From assembly GCA_036506275.1 (NCBI GenBank), contig DASXSB010000108.1, forward strand, positions 11,457 to 75,456: a DNA stretch of 64,000 bases, given 5' to 3'. The stretch comes from DASXSB01 sp036506275 (lineage in GTDB: Bacteria; Methylomirabilota; Methylomirabilia; Rokubacteriales; CSP1-6). Numbering within the stretch: the first letter of the stretch is position 1; the number at the start of each line of letters is the position of its first letter. A program made the translations under genes and the position numbers. Under the pieces are notes generated by a model that saw nothing but the letters and a program-made list of their open reading frames with translations, was not told the DNA's origin and did no database searches. Positions 42,022 through 50,515 of the stretch are shown piece after piece.

Positions 42022-43122
42022 TCAGTCGGTGGGGGTGCCCTCCGCGTGCGGGCTCGATCGCGTGAGGTCGAGCATCGCCGTGAGCGTCGGGTGTCGCTCG
42101 TCGAGATCGAGACGCGTGACGTGTCGCATGCGGATGATGATGTCGCGAATGCGGAGGCCCGCCTCCAGCGCGCGCTCGACGCGTCGGCGCGCGTTCGCAT
42201 CGAGAGCGGGATCGCGGGCGAACGTCTGGAGGTCGGCCATCATCACCGCCAGCGGATTGTTGATCTCGTGGGCGGCGGCGGCGGCAAGCTGGGCCACCGC
42301 GCGCAGCGCTTCCGTCGTCCGCTCCGCGTTCTCCGCGCGCTTGTGCGCGGTGATGTCGAAGACCTGACCCTCGAAGCCGTCGCCGTCGCGCGCGGTGCGC
42401 GCCACCACGTTCATGAGGACCCAGATACCGGTTCCGTCGCGACGGCGGAAGCGCACCTCGCGGTTCGTCACCGCGTGGTCGGGACGAACGTCGCCCCGAA
42501 TGCGGTGCCACTCGTCGCCATCCTCGCAGAACTCGGCGACATTGTGGCCACGCACGGCCGCCGGCGTCGCGTGGTCGAGGATCTCCGCGAAGGCGGGATT
42601 GCATTCCACCACGCGGTCCGTCAGGTCCACGCGGAAGATCCCGGCCAGGTTGCGCTCGAAGAAGGAGCGATAGTTCTCCTCGGCCCGCCGGACAGCTTCG
42701 CTCTCCTGCATCAGCTCGGACTGCACGGCGCGGAGCTCCTCCAGCACGCGCTTCCGCTCGATCGCATACCCGAGCGCGCGCGTGAACATGGCGGGGGTGG
42801 TGGCGCCCTTCACGAGATAGTCCTGCGCGCCCGCCTGCACCGCCCGCACCGCCGTCTCCCAGTCGTCGTCGCCGCTGAGGACGACCATGGGCAGATGGGG
42901 GGCAGCGGCGTGGATCTTGGTGAACGTGGCCAGCCCGGACGAATCGGGAAGCGTCAGATCGAGGAGAACGACATCGATGCTTCGGCGATGCGTCTCCAGC
43001 TCGCGGAGCGCCTCGCTCAGCGAGGCCGCGTGTCGCACCCGGAAGTCGCTCCCCTGCCCCAGGCTGTCCACGAGCATCTGGGCGACGAGAAGGTTGTCCT
43101 CGACGAGGAGCAGCTCTCTCAT
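42022..43122 (-). CDS. REC-PAS-HisKA protein without ATPase domain
   Basis: A 366-residue protein. Receiver residues 1-120 have D55 in VVLLDLTLPDSSG and VKGATTPAMF. PAS residues 145-260 show SFFERNLAGIFRVDLTDRVV. A HisKA-type helical hairpin has H285 in AAAAHEINNPLAVMM. The gene stops 80 residues later with no N, G1 or G2 box. The TGA stop is followed by sequence without ATPase similarity in the same frame, so this is not simple readthrough. It may be a histidine phosphotransfer intermediate phosphorylated by another kinase, or a truncated kinase. It is 4 bp from the aldolase gene. Confidence 0.85.
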   Translation of the reverse strand: MRELLLVEDNLLVAQMLVDSLGQGSDFRVRHAASLSEALRELETHRRSIDVVLLDLTLPDSSGLATFTKIHAAAPHLPMVVLSGDDDWETAVRAVQAGAQDYLVKGATTPAMFTRALGYAIERKRVLEELRAVQSELMQESEAVRRAEENYRSFFERNLAGIFRVDLTDRVVECNPAFAEILDHATPAAVRGHNVAEFCEDGDEWHRIRGDVRPDHAVTNREVRFRRRDGTGIWVLMNVVARTARDGDGFEGQVFDITAHKRAENAERTTEALRAVAQLAAAAAHEINNPLAVMMADLQTFARDPALDANARRRVERALEAGLRIRDIIIRMRHVTRLDLDERHPTLTAMLDLTRSSPHAEGTPTD

Positions 43123-43126
43123 GCCG

Positions 43127-44047
43127 CTACTTCACCGTCCCCGCGTAGATGTCGATCACGGTCTTCAGGAACTTGAGGGCGTCGGCCTTCTTCCGCTGGA
43201 AGGAGTTGCGCCCGATGATGGACCCGAACCCGCCGCCGTCGCGGATGGCGCGCACCTGCTCGAAGACCGCCTCGTCGCGGTCGGCGGCGCCACCCGAGAA
43301 GATCACGATGCGCCGGCCGTTGAACGTCGCCTGCACCACGTGGCGCACGCGCTCGGCGAGCGTGGAGGCAGGCACCGCCGCCTTCTCGTATTCCTTCCGC
43401 GCCGCGGGCTGCTCGAGATGGGCAGAAGGCAGCTTCACCTTGACGACGTGGGCACCGAGCTGAGCCGCGATGTGCGCCGCGTACGCGGTCACGTCGAGCG
43501 CGGTCTCGCCTTCTTTCGACAGCCCCGATCCGCGCGGATACGACCACACCACCACCACCAGCCCCGCGCGCTTCGCCTCCTCCGCGAGGGCGCGCAGGCG
43601 ACCGTACATCTCGAGGCGGTGGGCGGAGCCAGGATAGATCGTGAAGCCGATACCGACGCAGCCGAGGCGCACGGCGTCGCTCACGCCGGCGGTGACGGCT
43701 TGATCGGGATCGCGCTCCTCCAGGAGCACGTCGTGGTTGTTGGCCTTGAGGATGAGTGGAATTTCCCCCGCGAACTCCCTCGCGCCCGCTTCGATGAACC
43801 CGAGCGGCGCCGCATACGCGTTGCAGCCGGCTTCGATGGCCAGCTCGAAGTGATAGCGCGGGTCATAGGCGGGCGCATTGGCGGCGAAGCTCCGCGCCGG
43901 TCCGTGCTCGAAGCCTTGATCGACGGGGAGAATCACGAGCTTGCCGGTGCCGCCGAGGCGACCGGCGCCGAGGAGCCGGGCGAGGTTGGTCAGGGTCCCG
44001 GGGTTGTCGCTTCCGTACCAGCCGAGAATCTCGCGCACGATCGACAT
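43127..44047 (-). CDS. fbaB: Class I fructose-bisphosphate aldolase (DhnA/FbaB type)
   Basis: A 306-residue aldolase of the DhnA/FbaB branch. It has VILPVDQGFEHGPARSFA, GFTIYPGSAHRLEMYG, the Schiff-base lysine region GAHVVKVKLPSAHLEQPAAR, and phosphate-binding IVIFSGGAADRDEAVF and FGSIIGRNSFQRKK. It splits fructose 1,6-bisphosphate in glycolysis or condenses trioses in gluconeogenesis. The stop is 4 bp before the REC-PAS-HisKA gene. All motifs look intact. Confidence 0.93.
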   Translation of the reverse strand: MSIVREILGWYGSDNPGTLTNLARLLGAGRLGGTGKLVILPVDQGFEHGPARSFAANAPAYDPRYHFELAIEAGCNAYAAPLGFIEAGAREFAGEIPLILKANNHDVLLEERDPDQAVTAGVSDAVRLGCVGIGFTIYPGSAHRLEMYGRLRALAEEAKRAGLVVVVWSYPRGSGLSKEGETALDVTAYAAHIAAQLGAHVVKVKLPSAHLEQPAARKEYEKAAVPASTLAERVRHVVQATFNGRRIVIFSGGAADRDEAVFEQVRAIRDGGGFGSIIGRNSFQRKKADALKFLKTVIDIYAGTVK

Positions 44048-44143
44048 CTGTCCCTCCTGCGTCGCCGCGTCGCTCGCCCCGCAAACTGCGCGGGGGCTGA
44101 CGTCACGAGGCGTACATCTCGATGGTACGTCCGCAGGCGCGGG

Positions 44144-44983
44144 TCAGCGCTGGACTTTCGGGACCCAGGCGGTAGTACGGCCGCCGATGGTGTCGTGCCG
44201 GATCTTCTCGCCCCGGCCCGTGATGGCGGCGGCGTTGCGGCCCCAGCGATGGTGGAACAGCCACGTGCGCGGGTAGCGATCGCTGTCGGAGCCGAGGCGG
44301 ACGGCGGTCGCCACCACGGCCTTGATCTTGGCGCGCAACCGGCGAATTTCCAGCTCGTCGAGCGTCCCCGCCCGCCGGCGCGGGTCGATGCCGGCTTGAT
44401 AGAGCACCTCGTCCGCGATCCAGTTCCCGACTCCCGCCGCGAAGGACTGATCAAGGAGCAAGGCTTTGATCGGGGCCGAGCGCCCGGCCATCAGCGCGCG
44501 GAACTTCGCCGGCGTGGGCACGTCCCGGAGGGCATCGAAGCCGAGCACGCTGATCGGAGGCTCCGTGGACGGGTCCTGACGAAGGCGGATGCGGCCGAGG
44601 CGGCGGGCGTCGGCGATGGCCATCTCGCCGCCGTCGTCGAAGACGAGGCGCAGCTTGGTGAACCGCGGCGGCCACAGCGGCGCCCGGCTGCGCTTGCCGC
44701 TGGATATCAGCCGCACGCCGGGACCGGCCGGCGTGTGAACGCCACCCGTCATCCCGAAGTGGATGACGGGCCAGGGGCGGCGATCGAGCGCGAGCCAGAA
44801 GTGCTTGCCGTGGCGGCCGACCGCTTCCACGCGACGCCCGAGGAGAGCGCGCCGGATCCGCGCCGGCGAGACGCCCTCGAACACGATGGGATCGACGGCG
44901 CAGTCGGCGCGCGTGATCGTGCGGCCCACCGCCACCCGTTCCGCGGCCTGCCGCGCCGCCTCGACCTCGGGAAGCTCGGGCAT
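44144..44983 (-). CDS. mutM: Formamidopyrimidine-DNA glycosylase, zincless-finger type
   Basis: A 279-residue Fpg/Nei glycosylase for oxidised bases. The N-terminus is canonical (PELPEVEAARQA, with P2 and E3 as catalytic residues), KHFWLALDRR and VIHFGMTGG follow, and QSFAAGVGNWIADEVLYQAG is the helix-two-turn-helix. The usual C-terminal CxxC...CxxC zinc finger is absent. Its place is taken by ITGRGEKIRHDTIGGRTTAW and VPKVQR, with Val at the Cys positions but the DNA-binding Arg of GGRTT kept. This resembles the zincless fingers of plant/fungal FPG and NEIL1. ATG 44983 shares one base with the ybaK stop. Confidence 0.88.
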   Translation of the reverse strand: MPELPEVEAARQAAERVAVGRTITRADCAVDPIVFEGVSPARIRRALLGRRVEAVGRHGKHFWLALDRRPWPVIHFGMTGGVHTPAGPGVRLISSGKRSRAPLWPPRFTKLRLVFDDGGEMAIADARRLGRIRLRQDPSTEPPISVLGFDALRDVPTPAKFRALMAGRSAPIKALLLDQSFAAGVGNWIADEVLYQAGIDPRRRAGTLDELEIRRLRAKIKAVVATAVRLGSDSDRYPRTWLFHHRWGRNAAAITGRGEKIRHDTIGGRTTAWVPKVQR

Positions 44984-45537
44984 CAGGGCGCGGGATCGGC
45001 GGCGGGGAGACCGAGACCGGCCACGATCGTCGCCCGCGGCAGCCGCCGGAACACGTCGGGCGAGGTCTTCACTTTCAACGATCGGCTGCCGCCGCCCAGG
45101 ATCAGCCACGGCAGCGTCATCAAGGAGTCGTCCACGTAGATCGGCAGGTCCGGTGGCAGCGCGAACACGGTCACGCCGCCGATGAGCATCCCCGTCAGCG
45201 CGTTCGTCTCCTCCGAGGAGGCGAACGAAACGCGAGAGGCGCCGAGGAGCCGGCGGACGGCGTGGTTGACGTCGAGACGCGTGGTGGCCTTCACCACGCA
45301 CGCCACGTACTGCCGCGGCTCCTTCTTGGAGGCGACCACGATGGTGTTGGCGGAGTGCTCGAGCGACACGCCGTAGCGCGCGCAGAAGGCGGCGGTGTCG
45401 GCGAACGCGGGATCGATGGTGAGAAGCTCGTACGGAACGCCGAGATCGTCGAGAACCCGCGCCACGCGGCGCTCGATGTCGTCAGCGTCGGTCACGAGGT
45501 GCCAGTGTGCCAGCTTTCGCGCGCGAGCGGAAGCCAC
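44983..45537 (-). CDS. YbaK/EbsC-type aminoacyl-tRNA deacylase domain protein
   Basis: A 184-residue protein. The YbaK fold spans about residues 20-170: LDDLGVPYELLTIDPAFADT, ANTIVVASKKEPRQYVACVV, TRLDVNHAVRRLLGASRVSF, and FALPPDLPIYVDDSLM. YbaK-domain proteins hydrolyse mischarged aminoacyl-tRNAs such as Cys-tRNA-Pro, but many homologues are uncharacterised. The start is GTG 45537, and it overlaps mutM by one base. Confidence 0.87.
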   Translation of the reverse strand: MASARARKLAHWHLVTDADDIERRVARVLDDLGVPYELLTIDPAFADTAAFCARYGVSLEHSANTIVVASKKEPRQYVACVVKATTRLDVNHAVRRLLGASRVSFASSEETNALTGMLIGGVTVFALPPDLPIYVDDSLMTLPWLILGGGSRSLKVKTSPDVFRRLPRATIVAGLGLPAADPAP

Positions 45538-45563
45538 GGGTCATTTCCGCTATCCTGTGCGTC

Positions 45564-47597
45564 GTGGATCCCGGCGGCCGGCGCACCGTGCGCACCATGT
45601 GCCCGATGAATTGCCACCCCACCCTGTGCGGGATGCTGGTGGAGGTCGAGAACGGCCGGCTCCTCTCCATGCGCGGTGATCCCGACAATCCCGACAGCGC
45701 CGGCTTCCTCTGCATCCGCGGCCACGCGTCGCGCGAGATCATCGGCAACGAGCGCCGCCTGCTTCATCCCCTCGTGCGCGACGCCCGCGGCCGCGACACG
45801 TGGCGGCGGGTGTCGTGGGAGCACGCGCTCGATCTGATCGCCGAGCGCATGGAGCGCGCCGGGCGGGAGGCGGTGGCGACCTGGTCGGGGCACGGGCTCT
45901 TCGCCAACAACTACGGAACGCGGGTCGGCTCGCATCTCCTGCGGCGGTTCGCGAACCTCTACGGCTGTCAGTGGTGGAGTCCCACCATCATCTGCTGGGG
46001 CCTCGGCGCCTTCGGCCTCGGCCTTACCGGCGTGCTCGAGGCCAACACCAAGGAGGACATGGGCCGGCACGCCGAGATGGTGCTGCTGTGGGGCGCCAAC
46101 CTCGCCTCCCAGCCGAACACCGGCCGCCATCTCATGGCGGCGAAGCGCCGCGGCGCGCGCGTGGTGACCATCGACGTGCGTCAGACGGAGGCGGCCGCGC
46201 AGTCGGACGAGGTGGTGCTGCTGCGCCCGGGCACGGATGCCGCCCTCGCCCTCGGCATGATGCACGTGATCGTTCGCGAGAACCTCCACGATCGCGCGTT
46301 CGTCGAGCGCCACACGGTGGGATTCGACGCCCTCGCCGCGCATCTGGAGGCGCATTCCCCGGCGTGGGCGGCCGGCGTCACCGGCGTCGATGCCGACCGC
46401 ATCGCGGGCCTCGCGCGCGCGTACGCGACGACGCGGCCGGCCATGATCCTCGTCGGCGGCAGCTCGATGCACAAGGGCGCCAACGGCTGGCAGGGCGGCC
46501 GTGCCATCGCGTGCCTGCCCGCGCTCACCGGCAATCTCGGCCTCGCCGGCGGCGGCCTCGGTCCGCGCCACGGCGCCGCCACCCACGGGCAAGCGCTCGC
46601 CACGATCGTGGCCCAGGAGCGGCGGCCGCCCGGGCGCTACGTGCCGAATCAGATGTCCCGCATCACGGAATCCCTCTCGGCCCAGGTGCGCGTGCTGCTG
46701 CTGTTCGGCACCGATCTCCTGTCGTCATTCGCCGACATCGGACAGGTCGAAGCCGGGCTCGTACATCAAAACTTGATCGTCGTGCACGACCTCTTCATGA
46801 ACGACACCGCGCGGCGCTTCGCGGACGTGGTGCTGCCCGCCACCGCGTGGCTCGAGGAGCTCGGGTGCAAGAGCACCAACACGCATCTCTACCTGATGCC
46901 GCCTGTCCTCGACCCTCCGGGCGAGACGCGCCCGGCCACGTGGATCATGCGGGAGCTCGCGCGGCGCCTCGGTCTCGCGGACTTCTATCCGTGGACGAGT
47001 GACGAGGGTCCGCTCGATGCCATCCTCGATCATCCGGCCACCGGCCATGCCACCGTCGCCGCGCTTCGCGCCGAGGGCGGAGTGCGCGCGCTCCGCGTCT
47101 CGCACGTCGCGTATCCGGATCACCGCTACGACACGCCGTCGGGCAAGGTCGAGTTCTATTCGGAGCGCGCGCTCGTCCTCGGGCTACCCGCCCTCCCCGT
47201 GCACGAGGATCTGCCGACGTCGCGGTATCCGCTCGCCTTCCGTCAGGGCCGGACGCTCACGCACTTCCACGGCTTCTACGATCACGGGCACGCGCTTCCT
47301 TCCCTGGCCGCCGCCGACCCGGAGCCGGTGCTGTGGATCGCCCCCGCGGACGCCGCCGCCCGCGGAATCGCCGACGGCGCCAGGGTGCGACTCGAAAACG
47401 AGCGCGGCGAGCTACGCGCCCGCGCGCACGTGACGCCCCGGATTCCCCCGGGAACGGTGTGGATGCGCGATGGCTGGGCGGGACTGAACCACCTCACCTC
47501 CGGACGCGCGGTGATTCCCGACGAGGCCGTCGATCTGTTCGCGTTCGCGGCGGGGCAGGCGGCCTTCGACGCGACGGTCGAGGTCACTCCCGCCTGA
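45564..47597 (+). CDS. Molybdopterin-dependent oxidoreductase (DMSO reductase superfamily)
   Basis: A 677-residue Mo/W-bis-MGD enzyme catalytic subunit. The N-terminal [4Fe-4S] site is TMCPMNCHPTLCGM followed by SAGFLCIRGH. Cofactor-binding regions include NNYGTRVGSHLLRRFANLYG, VLLWGANLASQPNTGRHLM, MILVGGSSMHKGANGWQGGR, and the C-terminal molybdopterin-dinucleotide domain around PDEAVDLFAF. No signal peptide or electron-transfer subunit gene is adjacent, so it appears cytoplasmic and single-subunit; substrate unknown. The start GTG 45564 lies just before the Fe-S motif; an upstream GTG in the ybaK gene is less likely. Confidence 0.88.
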   Translation: MDPGGRRTVRTMCPMNCHPTLCGMLVEVENGRLLSMRGDPDNPDSAGFLCIRGHASREIIGNERRLLHPLVRDARGRDTWRRVSWEHALDLIAERMERAGREAVATWSGHGLFANNYGTRVGSHLLRRFANLYGCQWWSPTIICWGLGAFGLGLTGVLEANTKEDMGRHAEMVLLWGANLASQPNTGRHLMAAKRRGARVVTIDVRQTEAAAQSDEVVLLRPGTDAALALGMMHVIVRENLHDRAFVERHTVGFDALAAHLEAHSPAWAAGVTGVDADRIAGLARAYATTRPAMILVGGSSMHKGANGWQGGRAIACLPALTGNLGLAGGGLGPRHGAATHGQALATIVAQERRPPGRYVPNQMSRITESLSAQVRVLLLFGTDLLSSFADIGQVEAGLVHQNLIVVHDLFMNDTARRFADVVLPATAWLEELGCKSTNTHLYLMPPVLDPPGETRPATWIMRELARRLGLADFYPWTSDEGPLDAILDHPATGHATVAALRAEGGVRALRVSHVAYPDHRYDTPSGKVEFYSERALVLGLPALPVHEDLPTSRYPLAFRQGRTLTHFHGFYDHGHALPSLAAADPEPVLWIAPADAAARGIADGARVRLENERGELRARAHVTPRIPPGTVWMRDGWAGLNHLTSGRAVIPDEAVDLFAFAAGQAAFDATVEVTPA

Positions 47598-48327
47598 GCG
47601 GCACCCGCGTGAAGACGGCGCCGAGGACGGGATGGCGCCCGGCGGGGACGTCGACGTTGCGCTCCGCCGCGAACTCGACGGCGAGCGGGCCTTCGTCGGC
47701 GACGGGATCGATCTCGACGACGATCTGCAGCGGCGACCGTGACCAGCGATAGACGAGGCCACCGTCGGCGGTCTCGGTGCGCTCGCCGCCGAGCACCCCG
47801 CTCCACTGAGCGTCCGCGCCCTCGCGCCTGTGCGCGCGCATCCGGAGGCCGATCAGCGTGACCGCCGACGGCGGGGCCGCCGGCGCCGGCGGTGGCACCC
47901 ATGGCGGGGGCGCGCCGCTGCTCGGTCCCTCCTCGGCGAATTGCACCACGATCCCGAGCGCCTGCTTGGGATGGAGGAAGGCCTCCTTCCAGCTCGGATA
48001 CGAATCGTCGTAGCCGACGATGGAGTAGCCGCGCGCCTCCGCCCGCGCGCACGCCTCCGCCAGGCTCGGAACCTTGAACGTCACGTGGTGGACGCCGGGC
48101 CCGTGCGCGGCGAGGAAACGGTGGAGGAAGCTCGCGCGGCCCGCCGGCTCCAGCACCTCGATGCGCGCGCGATTCGCGAAGCGCCACTGGCCGAAGCGAA
48201 AACCGCCGCCGTTGGCGCCGAAGGCAGGCACGCCGCCGAGCACGCCGACGAGAAACGCGGGAGCGGCGGCGAGGCTGGGGACGGCGATCGCGATGTGGTC
48301 GAAGCGGATCCCGGACACCGACTTCAT
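47584..48327 (-). CDS. VOC (glyoxalase/epimerase fold) family protein
   Basis: A 247-residue protein. The first VOC module is residues 1-125: SGIRFDHIAIAVPSLAAAPA, EVLEPAGRASFLHRFLA, GVHHVTFKVPSLAEA, with VOC-type metal ligands (H, H, E). A Pro-rich linker follows (about 140-160), and a second, weaker VOC-like half ends the protein (LIGLRMRAHRREGADAQWSG; LQIVVEIDPVADEG). The reaction cannot be told; the first half resembles methylmalonyl-CoA epimerases. It converges on the Mo enzyme gene with a 14-bp overlap. Confidence 0.83.
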   Translation of the reverse strand: MKSVSGIRFDHIAIAVPSLAAAPAFLVGVLGGVPAFGANGGGFRFGQWRFANRARIEVLEPAGRASFLHRFLAAHGPGVHHVTFKVPSLAEACARAEARGYSIVGYDDSYPSWKEAFLHPKQALGIVVQFAEEGPSSGAPPPWVPPPAPAAPPSAVTLIGLRMRAHRREGADAQWSGVLGGERTETADGGLVYRWSRSPLQIVVEIDPVADEGPLAVEFAAERNVDVPAGRHPVLGAVFTRVPLRRE

Positions 48328-48662
48328 AGTGTACGGGCTTCGCTGGAATTCGCGAGGACCTCCGCGAAGCGGTGTGGCGCTGGTTGGTTCTCGGACGCCG
48401 CGCTCAAACGGAAAACCGGGCGGGGCTCTTCGCCGGGACGGTACCGACGTCACGCACCTGTCGGTGACGTCGACGGTCAGCCCGTGGCGCTCGCGTGACC
48501 TCGTGGTCACGCTCGCATGATCAACGGAGACAGCTCATGGACGGCGGCGGCAAGGGACGGCACCCTCGGTCAGCACACGCTGACTGAGAGCGCCGAGGAC
48601 GCTCCAGGAGCTCGCTCAGTCAACGCATCAGACGCGACTGTTGAGCGTCCTCTTAAATCCGA
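48328..48662. other. Intergenic region, no gene recognised
   Basis: About 335 bp between two minus-strand genes. It contains an 8-bp perfect inverted repeat (GCGTGACC at 48493-48500 and GGTCACGC at 48505-48512) with a 4-nt loop. Short frames here have unlike composition and no family match. A promoter for the VOC gene is expected near 48350, but I see no clear hexamers. Confidence 0.5.
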
Positions 48663-48821
48663 TCATATACGCGCCCATGGGTCGACGCCGTGTTCGCGGA
48701 GCACGGCCGCCGCCTGATCCTGATCGTCTCGGTTCAATGGCTTGCGGGTCGCAACGCGCCTCAGTAGCAGCTCGACCCGCCGATCCAGCGGTTCCCGAGC
48801 TTTAGCGGTAGCGCTGCTCAT
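48663..48821 (-). CDS. Small hypothetical protein
   Basis: A 52-residue hydrophilic helical protein (SATAKAREPLDRRVELLLRR; DDQDQAAAVLREHGVD). Its ATG overlaps the methyltransferase stop as ATGA, which is the main reason to accept it as real. No family recognised. Confidence 0.45.
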   Translation of the reverse strand: MSSATAKAREPLDRRVELLLRRVATRKPLNRDDQDQAAAVLREHGVDPWARI

Positions 48822-49624
48822 GGCGCCACCACCCGCCGGTCGGCATAGGGCTTCTCGGCCACGACCAGGATCCGCCATGCGAACCATTTACCAAGATGGC
48901 GCACGCCGGGGCACCCGGTGAGCGCCTGTTCGCACCGAGACAGAGCGCCCAAAATGCGCGGGGACCCGCTGAGCGGCGACCGGATGTAATTGCCGGAGAG
49001 CGGGTAGGCGAGGAAGTCATGCAGTGACGTCCGGATCTCGGTGAAACCGACATGAGCGAGCTCGCGGGCGATCAATGTGGCGGTAAACTCTTCCTTGTGC
49101 GCAAGATCGGCGGGCGACTCATAACGGTTAAATCCGATGACGAGCCGCCGCATCGTGCGCGTGGCCGAAGTCGACGTGGGTTCATACATAACGAGCCGGC
49201 CGCCTGGGCTCAGCACGCGCCACATCTCACCGAACGCTCTCCGAGTATCGGGAAAATGATGTGCAGCCCCATTGCAGACGACGCGATCGAAGCTTGCGTC
49301 CTCGTACGGTAGCGCCTCGGCATCGCCCGCCCGAATGTCCGCGCGCGGGACCACGCGCTGAGCTCGCCGAACGGAATTCGGCGACAGGTCAACTCCGTGT
49401 AGCTGCGCGTCTGGTTGTTCCGCGCCCAGCCACCGCAGGAAATGACCGGCTCCGCACCCAACATCCAGAACTCGATGTTGTGGCTTGATCTCGAGCGCGG
49501 CGGCCGCGCGCGCGAACTGGCCGTGAAGAATCGTGCGTGTCCCGGGCCGGGCGTATGCGCGTTCCTGTAGTTCTCCGCCACTGACGTCCTGCCAACTCCG
49601 TTCGTCGTCCTTGATGCTCTCCAT
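48818..49624 (-). CDS. Class I SAM-dependent methyltransferase
   Basis: A 268-residue methyltransferase of the UbiE/menaquinone-type group. Motif I is VLDVGCGAGHFLRWLGA, the Asp in HGVDLSPNSVRRAQRV binds ribose, DAEALPYEDASFDRVVCNGA is motif II, and LSPGGRLVMYEPT is motif III. The C-terminal part is basic with SRCEQALTGCPGVRHLGKWF. The acceptor is unknown; no biosynthetic partner is next to it. The region upstream of its ATG is the gene-poor stretch described next. Confidence 0.85.
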   Translation of the reverse strand: MESIKDDERSWQDVSGGELQERAYARPGTRTILHGQFARAAAALEIKPQHRVLDVGCGAGHFLRWLGAEQPDAQLHGVDLSPNSVRRAQRVVPRADIRAGDAEALPYEDASFDRVVCNGAAHHFPDTRRAFGEMWRVLSPGGRLVMYEPTSTSATRTMRRLVIGFNRYESPADLAHKEEFTATLIARELAHVGFTEIRTSLHDFLAYPLSGNYIRSPLSGSPRILGALSRCEQALTGCPGVRHLGKWFAWRILVVAEKPYADRRVVAP

Positions 49625-50399
49625 GTGGCACCTTTCCGCTATCCCCGCGGAGGGCTCGACCCAAGGATCAATGTGATTCAGTCAGGGAGTGATCGACGTC
49701 CTGCGGCAGGCAGGAAGCTCCGACAAGCGCCATCGAAGTGAAGGTGGTGCGGTGGGGGTCGTTGTTTGAGGTTGAGCGTCGCGGGACCCCAGTCAACTGA
49801 GACACTACGCGGGAACGCATCAACGCGCCGCCGTTGCCAAACTTCGGCGGCTGCCACAGCCGCTCACCGTCGCGTCACGAAAGTTACTGCCGTCAGCGTC
49901 CATCGCGTCGCGGCGTCCTCCATCCAATCGACGCTCCACAATCCGCGATCCGACATCGGATGACGCCTACATTCGACAGCCGTGGCATTGGGGCAGACTC
50001 GCGGCCAACCGCTTCGGTCAGGACCGTCCAGAGAGGGACAGTAGTAAATAGGAAACTCCACCAAGGCTCGGCGCCCTGGCCGTCGGCATCTCACTTCCGC
50101 TCGCGAGTGTCTGGTCTTTCACTTCTCGCTGTAATGACTACAAGCAGAGTTGAGGCACAGTGCAGAGAGGTCTATCGGGCAACAGATTGAAACGAGATAT
50201 CAGAGCAGAGTTTAGCGGACTCACGGCAACCAATAGAGCATGTGCCTATTGCCTGGCGCATATATCAGTGCCTAGGTCATAGTCAAAGGGGGGTTGCGCT
50301 AATAGTCCAAGCGACATTCAACAATTGATCCCGACCGTCGAATTACCTCGATGGTTGTAGCCTCGTCGTCGCTTCAGACCAAAGAATCGGACGCGTGCT
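49625..50399. other. Gene-poor region of lower GC
   Basis: About 775 bp without a convincing gene. From about 50130 the base composition falls well below the window average and codon-like periodicity is lost. Short frames encode Ser/Arg/Thr-rich peptides with no family match. The junction near 49790 (ACTGAGACACT) looks like a possible insertion-sequence end, but no transposase is seen. Confidence 0.5.
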
Positions 50400-50436
50400 G
50401 CGATGTGTTCGAAGCGGATCGCGTACACTGACGTTT
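50400..50436 (-). pseudogene. Fragment resembling the start of the VOC-protein gene
   Basis: Bases 50400-50434 match the start region of the VOC gene (48290-48324) at 30 of 35 positions in the same orientation. Read on the minus strand in the corresponding frame it gives SVYAIRFEHIA against SVSGIRFDHIA, and two of the base differences are synonymous or conservative at codon third positions. The similarity ends after about 12 codons, so I read it as debris of a related gene. Confidence 0.45.
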
Positions 50437-50453
50437 CAGGTACGCGATCCGCT
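50413..50453. terminator. Perfect 14-bp inverted repeat
   Basis: AGCGGATCGCGTAC (50413-50426) and GTACGCGATCCGCT (50440-50453) are perfect inverted arms. The loop has a further CTGA/TCAG pairing, so the hairpin may be nearly 18 bp long. It lies 63 bp after the stop of the gene at 50516 and could terminate it. One arm lies within the VOC-like fragment. Confidence 0.5.
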
Positions 50454-50515
50454 GGCGCAAGCGCGTTCATTCCGCGCGCCGGCGAGCGCCGCGTCGATCA
50501 CTCGCCGGCGGAGCA

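Noticed and set aside
42022..42024. TGA of the REC-PAS-HisKA gene considered as a second Sec codon
   Set aside because: Sequence after it gives no ATPase or redox similarity in the same frame and no hairpin like that at 58310.
49780..49810. Possible insertion-sequence end (ACTGAGACACT near 49798)
   Set aside because: Only a loose resemblance to IS termini, with no partner inverted end, no target duplication and no transposase fragment visible.
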